Of a stretch of DNA of 64,000 nucleotides, positions 58,686 to 64,000 are shown piece after piece. The translations under genes were made by a program, and so were the position numbers. The notes under the pieces were generated by a model. The model had not been told where the DNA came from. It did not search any database and saw only the letters and a program-made list of their open reading frames with translations. The DNA lies in NCBI RefSeq assembly GCF_013302895.1, contig NZ_VJOK01000001.1, forward strand, positions 4,930,351-4,994,350, read 5' to 3'. Position 1 is the stretch's first letter. The number at the start of each line of letters is the position of its first letter. This DNA comes from Streptomyces albus subsp. chlorinus (lineage in GTDB: Bacteria > Actinomycetota > Actinomycetes > Streptomycetales > Streptomycetaceae).

Positions 58686-59861
58686 GTGAACGATGCCACC
58701 CGTCCCCCGCGCTCCTTCCGTCTGCTCGTCACGGGGGGAGGTACCGGCGGTCACACCTACCCGGCGCTCACCGCGGTCCGTACGTTGCAGGCCCGGCTGG
58801 CAACCGACGGCCGGGCGCTCGACGTCCTCTGGATCGGCACCCCCGACGGGCTGGAGGCCCGGGTCGCCCCCGCGGAGGGCATCGCCTTCACGACGGTCGC
58901 GACGGGCAAGATCCGCCGTTCCGCCAATCCGCTCAAGATGATCTCCCCGGCGAACGTCAAGGACATGGCGCGCGTGCCGCTCGGTGTTGCCCAGGCGCGG
59001 AAGGCGGTGAGCGACTTCAGGCCGGATGTCGTCCTCGCGACCGGCGGGTACGTCGCGGTCCCGGCCGGCCTCGCTGCCCGGCTGTGCCGCGTCCCGCTGG
59101 TGCTGCACGAGCAGACGGTCCGGCTCGGGCTCGCGAACCGGAAGCTCGCCGGGTCCGCGACGCGGATCGCGGTGTCCTCGGAGTCGTCGCTGCCGCTCCT
59201 CCCGGAGGCGGTACGGTCCGCGGCGGTCGTCACGGGGAACCCGGTGCGGCCGGAGGTGCTGAGCGGGCACGCGGACAAGGCGGTCGCCGCGCTCGGGCTG
59301 AGCGGCTTCGACCGGCGGCTCCCGACGCTCTACGTCACCGGCGGCGCGCAGGGTGCGCAGCAGATCAACAACGTGGTGCGGGACGCCCTCCCGTGGCTGC
59401 TGGAACGGGCGAACGTGGTGCACCAGTGCGGGCCGGGGAACGTCGAGAGCCTGCGCGCGGGCGCGGCCGGTCTCCCGGCCCACCTCGCCGGGCGGTACCA
59501 CCTCACGGGGTTCGTCGGGCCGGAGTTGCCCGATGTCCTGGCGCTCGCCGACGTCGTGGTCTCGCGCAGCGGCGCGGGGACCCTCGCGGAGTTGACCGCG
59601 CTCGGCAAGCCGGCCGTGTTCGTCCCCCTCGCCTCCTCGGCGGGGAACGAACAGGCCCACAATGCCCGGCACTTGCAGGAGGCGGGCGCGGCCATCGCGC
59701 TGGAGGGCGAGGTCACCGCGGACCGGCTGCGGGCCGCTCTCGGACCGCTCCTCACGGACCCCGCACGGCGGGTGGGCATGGCGGAGGCGGCCCGTTCCCA
59801 CGGACGCCCGGACGCGGCGGACAGGCTGGTGGACGTGCTCCTGTCCGCCGCGTCCGGCTGA
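58686..59861 (+). CDS. MurG-like GlcNAc transferase paralogue
   Basis: 391 residues. T-G-G-G-T-G-G-H-T-Y-P-A-L (donor/acceptor loop), T-G-G-Y-V-A-V-P, H-E-Q-T-V-R-L-G-L-A-N, V-T-G-N-P-V-R-P, G-G-A-Q-G-A-Q-Q-I-N and S-R-S-G-A-G-T-L-A-E-L are MurG family motifs; P-L-A-S-S-A-G-N-E-Q is near the consensus. MurG makes lipid II from lipid I, but the essential copy in actinobacteria sits in the dcw cluster with ftsW/ftsQ. This one lies with rfbB in an insertion, so it is more likely a secondary transferase in glycan or natural-product chemistry. GTG start at 58686; weak ribosome site. Confidence 0.9.
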   Translation: MNDATRPPRSFRLLVTGGGTGGHTYPALTAVRTLQARLATDGRALDVLWIGTPDGLEARVAPAEGIAFTTVATGKIRRSANPLKMISPANVKDMARVPLGVAQARKAVSDFRPDVVLATGGYVAVPAGLAARLCRVPLVLHEQTVRLGLANRKLAGSATRIAVSSESSLPLLPEAVRSAAVVTGNPVRPEVLSGHADKAVAALGLSGFDRRLPTLYVTGGAQGAQQINNVVRDALPWLLERANVVHQCGPGNVESLRAGAAGLPAHLAGRYHLTGFVGPELPDVLALADVVVSRSGAGTLAELTALGKPAVFVPLASSAGNEQAHNARHLQEAGAAIALEGEVTADRLRAALGPLLTDPARRVGMAEAARSHGRPDAADRLVDVLLSAASG

Positions 59862-59876
59862 CCGGCCCGGCCTGTT

Positions 59877-60070
59877 CTACGGCAGGTGTCGAGGGGCGCC
59901 GTCCTGGATGAGACGGGCGACGTCGGCGAAGACATCCGGCTCCTTGCCCCAGGGGTCGGGGACGTCCCGGTCTACGAGGTACAGGGTGAGTTTCGGTGCG
60001 GTCGCCTTGTCGGCGAGGCCGCGGAGGGTGGTCAGGTTCGCGGTGTCCATGGCGAGGACTGTGTCGCGTG
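59877..60070 (-). pseudogene. C-terminal fragment of a low-molecular-weight protein tyrosine phosphatase
   Basis: The minus frame ending at 59877 reads D-T-V-L-A-M-D-T-A-N-L-T-T-L-R, K-L-T-L-Y, then D-V-P-D-P-W-G-K and D-V-F-A-D-V-A-R-L-I. This is the C-terminal third of LMW-PTP, with the general acid Asp in D-V-P-D-P-W. The catalytic CxxxxxRS P-loop half is missing. At about 60062-60073 it is joined in another frame to an ATP-grasp fragment: an internal deletion has fused the two. Confidence 0.7.
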
Positions 60071-60439
60071 TTCGGTGAGAACTGTGGCGAACCGAGCTTT
60101 GTCGCCGCACGCCGTGGCCGCCTCCCGGGATGGCAGCCAGGTCGTGACACCGAGATCCGCGAGCGGTCGGCGGAGACCGAGCAGCCGCGGGAGTTCCCGC
60201 TCGACGGTTGAGAGGACGGCGTCCGGCCTGGCCTTCGCGCAGAGGCGGAGCATCTCGGCGCGGTACGCCGCGTCCGTCACCGGGGGGAGGATGTGCGGGG
60301 TGACTTCCGGGAGGAGGAGCCCGGGCGCGTGCGGGTTCGAGTCGGCCGCGAGGACTTTGCAGCCGAGCCGCTGGAGGGAGCGGGCAAGGTCGAAACCGGG
60401 GGCTCCACCGAGACCGGTGACGAGGATGCGCTTCGGCAT
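60032..60439 (-). pseudogene. N-terminal fragment of an ATP-grasp (CarB/PylC-like) protein
   Basis: ATG at 60439: M-P-K-R-I-L-V-T-G-L-G-G-A-P-G-F-D, A-R-S-L-Q-R-L-G, A-A-D-S-N, then D-A-V-L-S-T-V-E-R-E-L and T-A-C-G-D-K-A-R-F-A-T-V-L-T-E-H, the typical pre-ATP-grasp domain of carboxylate-amine ligases. The frame stops soon after the fusion point at about 60070, with the whole ATP-binding domain gone. It follows rfbB in the same direction, 5 bases after its stop, so an operon once continued here. Confidence 0.72.
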
Positions 60440-60444
60440 GCCAG

Positions 60445-61482
60445 TCACCGCCCTGAGGGGACCGCGAAAAGGGCTGACGGCGCGTCCGGGACGGCGCGAG
60501 GTGGGCGGGCGGCATGCGGATTGCGCACGAGCGGCGCCCACCGGTCGGGGCTGCGGCGGTACCACTCCGCGGTCTCGGCGAGCCCGTCCTCCAAGCGGCG
60601 TTCGGGGCGGTACCCGAGCTGGGTAGCGGCCTTCGTCGAGTCGATCGAGTACCGCAGGTCATTCGCCGGCCGGTCGGGGATGTAGGTGACCGCCTCCTCC
60701 GGCGCGCCGCAGATGCGCAGGAGGTGATCCGTCAGCTCCCGACTGGTGAGATCCGTGCCGCCGCCGAGGTTGTAGACCTCGCCGGGGGCGCCCCCACGCA
60801 GCACCGCCTCGATGCCGGCGCAGTTGTCTTCGACGTGCAGCCAGTTGCGGACGTGTTCACCCCGGCCATGGAGGGTGACCGGCTCGCCGCGCTGCAGGCG
60901 GGTGAGGAACAAGGGGATGATCTTCTCGGGGTGCTGGTACGGGCCGTAGTTGTTCGAGGAGCGCGTCACACACACCGGCACGCCGAACGTCTGCCAGTAC
61001 GAGAGGGCGACGAGGTCGCTGGATGCCTTCGACGCGGCGTAGGGGACGGACGGGCGCAACGGGAACTCTTCGGTGGCCGTTCCCTCAGGCAGCGGGCCGT
61101 AGACCTCATCCGTTGAGACGTGCACGAACTTTCGCCCCTTGTGCCGCAGCGCGGCGTCGAGGAGCGTGTGCGTGCCGTGTACGTTCGTCGCCAGGAACGC
61201 GCCGGCGGCGAAGAAGGAACGGTCGACGTGGGACTCTGCGGCGAAGTGCACGACTGCGGTGTGCGTGGCCATCAGCTCGTCCACGAGTTCTGCGTCGAGG
61301 ATGTTGCCCTGCACGAAGGTCAGTTTTTCGCTGAGGAACGCCGTCCCGAGGTTCTCGATGCGGCCGGCGTAGGTGAGCGCGTCAAGGACGGTCACTGTGG
61401 TGATGTCCTCCGCGCGGATGATGCGCTTCACGAAGTGCGAGCCGATGAAGCCGGCCCCGCCGGTCACGAGCATGTGTTCCAT
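60445..61482 (-). CDS. rfbB: dTDP-glucose 4,6-dehydratase (RfbB-like)
   Basis: 345 residues. GGGAGG lies 5 nt before the ATG at 61482. T-G-G-A-G-F-I-G-S-H for NAD, F-A-A-E-S-H-V-D-R-S, H-V-S-T-D-E-V-Y-G, Y-A-A-S-K, S-S-N-N-Y-G-P-Y-Q-H-P-E and N-W-L-H-V-E-D are the full set of dehydratase motifs (catalytic Asp-Glu in T-D-E, Tyr/Lys in YxxxK). It makes dTDP-4-keto-6-deoxyglucose, the branch point for deoxysugars. No rfbA, rfbC or rfbD is adjacent, so the pathway must be completed elsewhere or lost. A 35-residue Pro/Ala/Arg tail extends past the usual end. Confidence 0.92.
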   Translation of the reverse strand: MEHMLVTGGAGFIGSHFVKRIIRAEDITTVTVLDALTYAGRIENLGTAFLSEKLTFVQGNILDAELVDELMATHTAVVHFAAESHVDRSFFAAGAFLATNVHGTHTLLDAALRHKGRKFVHVSTDEVYGPLPEGTATEEFPLRPSVPYAASKASSDLVALSYWQTFGVPVCVTRSSNNYGPYQHPEKIIPLFLTRLQRGEPVTLHGRGEHVRNWLHVEDNCAGIEAVLRGGAPGEVYNLGGGTDLTSRELTDHLLRICGAPEEAVTYIPDRPANDLRYSIDSTKAATQLGYRPERRLEDGLAETAEWYRRSPDRWAPLVRNPHAARPPRAVPDAPSALFAVPSGR

Positions 61483-61611
61483 GGATGCCTCCCTGGAGGG
61501 AAGGAGACGGCGTCGGCGTTCACCGCGCCGTTGGGAGTTGCCAAGTCGATCGGCCTGATGTGACTCACCATGAGCGCTGAGGCCGGACGGCAGGAGGCAC
61601 CCGGGCTGCTT

Positions 61612-61647
61612 CCGCATACGGCGTGCGAGGCCCGCATACGGTGTGCG
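61612..61647. repeat. 16-bp direct repeat upstream of the XRE remnant
   Basis: CCGCATACGGCGTGCG (61612-61627) and CCGCATACGGTGTGCG (61632-61647) differ by one base, with a 20-bp period. They lie exactly where the missing DNA-binding half of the regulator should have been. Confidence 0.75.
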
Positions 61648-62584
61648 CCCGTACGCCCCTCCCGGCGCCCTTGGGTTGGCGCTACGGTCGTCGTCCCGCC
61701 CCTCGGTGCCGCTGGCTCGGTTGGTGCAGGAGACGGCGAGTGCGCGCGCGGACTTCCGCGCCGCCCGGTACACCGACCTCGGCCGCGTCCTCCCCGGTCT
61801 CCTCGCCGCTGCCTCGGCGACCTGGGATGAGGCGAGCGGGCATGAGCGGGAGAAGGCTGGCGTTGCCCTCGCTCGCGCGTACGTCCTCGCGGCAGAGCTG
61901 GCGCTCAAGCAGCACAGTGACGCGGCCTGGGCCGCCGCCGACCGGGCGCTGAGCGCGGCACGTGCCTCCGGCCACCCGGTGCCGATCGGCGAGGCATCCC
62001 GGGTACTGGCGATCACGATGCGCCGCTCGGGGAACTGTCCCTCCGCTGTCAGGCACCTCACCCGTGAGGCGCAGGAACTGGATACGGGGCAGGCGCAGAC
62101 GGCCGCGGTCCGCACTACGCTCATGCTCACCGCGGCGTACAGCGCGGCAACCGGAGGGGACCGTACCGCCGCTCTCGATCTCCTCGGTGCGGCCGAGGAG
62201 GAGACCACGCGCCGCGAAGCCGCGGTGCCCTCCGGCCTGTTTACTGTCGATGCGACACGCACGCAGGTCGACGTCTACCGCATCGGGGTCTTCAACGCGC
62301 TCGGCACTCCGGACGAGGGCATCGAGGTGGCGCGGCGGATCACCATCGACAGCATGCCGACGCCGGAGCGCCGCGCCCGCGCCTGGACGGACACCGCCCG
62401 CATGTGGCACGCCCTGCGGGACGGGAAGCAGACGTTCGCCGCGCTGCGGCGGGTCGAGCAGGAGGCACCGCAGGAGGTGAGGCGGCCGGCGCTCCGCGCA
62501 CTGACCGCCGATCTTCTCTACGCCCCGGCGCGCGTACCCGGCGTACGGGAGTTCGCGGTCCGCACGGGCGCCCTCTCGGCCTGA
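61643..62584 (+). pseudogene. XRE-family/TPR regulator lacking its helix-turn-helix
   Basis: Up to 313 residues from a GTG at 61643. From about residue 20 on (S-V-P-L-A-R-L-V-Q-E-T, A-R-A-D-F-R-A-A-R-Y-T-D-L-G-R-V-L-P-G-L-L-A-A-A) it is the TPR-like C-terminal part common in Streptomyces XRE regulators: V-L-A-I-T-M-R-R-S-G, G-D-R-T-A-A-L-D-L-L and A-W-T-D-T-A-R-M-W. The N-terminal HTH is absent and the first residues look random, so the gene has been truncated upstream. It is divergent from rfbB and would have been its regulator. If expressed at all it could not bind DNA. Confidence 0.7.
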
Positions 62585-62747
62585 CTCCTCGTCCACCCGG
62601 GGCGGGCGCGGGCGGAGGAGACGACGGTGAGTACGCCGGCGGTGATGCGTACCTTGTGCCAGGCCTGGTCGATCGGCAGCTCGGCCGAGGGGGTCCGGGG
62701 CAGCCATATGGGGTGCCCGGTGCATGCGACGGCCACGGGGAAACCGC

Positions 62748-62766
62748 CCACCGCGCGGGGCGCCCC
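62748..62766 (+). repeat. Right copy of the 19-bp direct repeat
   Basis: Identical to 58572-58590 over 19 bases. The following bases (CTCGTGTGG-CCGGAGTGGGG) also resemble the left flank, allowing for removal of one 17-bp unit there. Confidence 0.7.
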
Positions 62767-62799
62767 CTCGTGTGGCCGGAGTGGGGTGGGGGGCGTGGG

Positions 62800-62828
62800 T
62801 GTCATGTGGGTGCATGTGACATCTGTCA
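62800..62828. promoter_or_regulatory. Three TGTCA/TGACA half-sites upstream of the ABC exporter
   Basis: TGTCA (62800-62804), TGACA (62817-62821) and TGTCA (62824-62828): a 12-nt spaced inverted pair and a 2-nt spaced dyad, TGACA-TC-TGTCA. They lie 60-90 bp before the ATPase start, suited to a response regulator or repressor. Confidence 0.45.
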
Positions 62829-62888
62829 GCTTCGGTTCACGACGGCCGACACTGCCGCGGGACCGGGCTGACCAGGGAGTCTGGGGGC

Positions 62889-63941
62889 ATGACATCGACG
62901 CACGGAACGGCGCCCGCGGTGGAGTTCACCGCGGCCGGCAAGACCTACGGCGCCGTTCGGGCCCTCGACGGCCTGAACGTCCGCATCCACCCCGGTGAGA
63001 CCGTCGCCCTTCTGGGCCCCAACGGGGCGGGCAAGTCCACCACGCTCGACCTGCTGCTCGGGTTGCGCAATCCGGACCCCGGCGGCCGGGTGCGGCTGTT
63101 CGGCACGACGCCGCGGCAGGCGGTCACCGACGGCCGGGTGGGCGCGATGCTGCAGTCCGGCGGTCTGATGGAGGGGGTGCGGGTCCGTGAACTGGTCGCG
63201 CTGGCCTGCGATCTGCACCCGCGCGGCTACCCCGTCGACCAGGTGCTGGAGGCGGCCGGGCTGACCGGGATCGCCGAGCGGACGGTGGGCAAGCTCTCCG
63301 GCGGCCAGGAGCAGCGGGTGCGGTTCGCGCTGGCGACCGCGGGCGCGTCCGATCTGCTCGTCCTGGACGAGCCGACCACCGGCATGGACGTCACTGCGCG
63401 GCGCTCCTTCTGGTCGGCGATACGGTCCCAGGCCGCCCGGGGCCGTGCCGTGCTGTTCGCCACGCACTACCTGGAGGAGGCCGACGAGGTCGCCGACCGG
63501 GTGCTGGTCCTGCACCGCGGGCGGCTGCTCGCCGACGGCAGCGCGGCCGAGATCAAGGCCCTGGCGGGGGTGCGCCGGGTGAGCTTCACGCTGGAGGCGG
63601 TGCCCGACGGGATACGGGAGGCCCAGTTGCGCGCCCTGCCCGGGGTGAGCGAGGTGGAGCTGGCCGGGGCCGCCGTACGGATGCGCTCGTCGGACGCGGA
63701 CGCCACCGTGCACGCCCTCTACGCGCTGGGGCTCTACCCGCGCGGGCTGGAGGTCACCGGACTGGGGCTCGAGCAGGCGTTCGTCGCCCTCACCTCCCGC
63801 GCGGAACAGGGCGGCGAACAGACCGGCGAGCGCAGTGGCGGGCAGGCGGGCGAGTGGACCGGCTCCGCACCGTCCTCAGCCCCGCACGGCACCACCACCC
63901 CCACCACCGACAACGCACACCACAAGGCGGCCACCAAGTGA
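62889..63941 (+). CDS. ABC-2-type exporter ATP-binding protein
   Basis: 350 residues. Walker A G-P-N-G-A-G-K-S-T-T, Q-loop M-L-Q-S-G-G-L, signature L-S-G-G-Q-E-Q-R, Walker B L-L-V-L-D-E-P-T-T-G-M-D, H-loop A-T-H-Y-L-E-E-A, as in DrrA/NatA-like exporters. The C-terminal 45 residues are Gly/Thr/Ala-rich and probably disordered. It powers an efflux permease encoded by the next gene, whose GTG overlaps the stop (GTGA). In Streptomyces such pairs are often followed by a two-component system; that would lie outside the window. Confidence 0.93.
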   Translation: MTSTHGTAPAVEFTAAGKTYGAVRALDGLNVRIHPGETVALLGPNGAGKSTTLDLLLGLRNPDPGGRVRLFGTTPRQAVTDGRVGAMLQSGGLMEGVRVRELVALACDLHPRGYPVDQVLEAAGLTGIAERTVGKLSGGQEQRVRFALATAGASDLLVLDEPTTGMDVTARRSFWSAIRSQAARGRAVLFATHYLEEADEVADRVLVLHRGRLLADGSAAEIKALAGVRRVSFTLEAVPDGIREAQLRALPGVSEVELAGAAVRMRSSDADATVHALYALGLYPRGLEVTGLGLEQAFVALTSRAEQGGEQTGERSGGQAGEWTGSAPSSAPHGTTTPTTDNAHHKAATK

Positions 63942-64000
63942 AGACCCTCGTCCGGCTGGAGATCACCCGCACGCTGCGCAACAAGAAGTTCATGTTCTTC
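63938..64000 (+). CDS. ABC-2-type permease (5' end only)
   Basis: The GTG at 63938 overlaps the ATPase stop. The visible 21 residues are K-T-L-V-R-L-E-I-T-R-T-L-R-N-K-K-F-M-F-F, the amphipathic cytoplasmic N-terminus typical of ABC-2 permeases. The rest lies beyond the window. Confidence 0.8.
   Translation, partial: MKTLVRLEITRTLRNKKFMFF

Larger units (their letters stand above)
62585..62888. other. Intergenic region before the ABC exporter
   Basis: 304 bp without a gene. It holds the right copy of the 19-bp flanking repeat (62748-62766) and the TGTCA/TGACA boxes at 62800-62828. An open plus frame (from 62627) has no protein-like content. Confidence 0.5.

Noticed and set aside
58686..59861. 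The essential MurG of peptidoglycan synthesis
   Set aside because: No dcw genes nearby, company of rfbB and decayed genes inside an insertion; treated as a paralogue.

Overview
The window is very GC-rich actinobacterial chromosome. Frequent GTG/TTG starts, AGGAGG-type ribosome sites, strong GC3 bias and the gene families present (mycothiol deacetylase MshB, a BldK-type oligopeptide transporter, SpoIIE-type phosphatases, MurG/RfbB islands) point to a Streptomyces or close relative. Much of it (about 16.5-58.5 kb) resembles the conserved Streptomyces core around sdh, typA, bldK and mshB. The stretches 2.4-13.4 kb and 58.6-62.8 kb look accessory.

Layout. 0-2.4 kb: the 5' part of a repeat-rich gene on the minus strand, an array of 18-bp repeats, and the P-loop ATPase gene ychF. 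2.4-6.4 kb: two TetR-regulator/short-chain-dehydrogenase modules, the first with twin 17-bp palindromes in the divergent promoter. 6.4-8.1 kb: largely gene-free, with a two-repeat type I-E-like CRISPR remnant, a more degenerate inverted pair of repeat-like sequences with the same 61-bp period, and a long perfect hairpin. 8.1-12.5 kb: two tandem paralogous nuclease-helicase genes (PD-(D/E)XK-like N-terminus plus DUF2075-type SF1 helicase). Each is preceded by a closely similar, palindrome-rich element of about 80 bp that ends at a non-AUG start, and a 42-residue protein gene lies upstream. This is the best candidate in the window for an undescribed (possibly defence-related) system. 13-16.5 kb: a sigma-factor remnant, a VOC protein, an MFS exporter and an ArsR-like regulator.

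16.6-32 kb: a GntR/UTRA regulator, a small conserved protein, two multidomain SpoIIE phosphatases, a three-gene succinate dehydrogenase/fumarate reductase operon (minus strand), a large solute-binding lipoprotein and typA. 32-51.7 kb: three complete oligopeptide ABC transporters in a row. The first two have order SBP-permease-permease-ATPase-ATPase and share near-identical ATPase tracts (gene conversion). The third has order permease-SBP-permease-ATPase-ATPase, the arrangement of bldKABCDE. 51.7-58.5 kb: an S9 peptidase, a tiny membrane protein, mshB, a DUF6113-like membrane protein and a large PG-binding-type membrane protein whose proline-rich region carries an apparent frameshift.

58.6-62.8 kb: a decaying insertion (murG paralogue, truncated LMW-phosphatase and ATP-grasp remnants, rfbB, headless XRE/TPR regulator) lying between two copies of a 19-bp direct repeat with similar flanks. 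The window ends in an ABC-2-type exporter operon.

All identifications come from reading the translations and motifs by eye. No database search was run, and family names and synteny statements are from memory.
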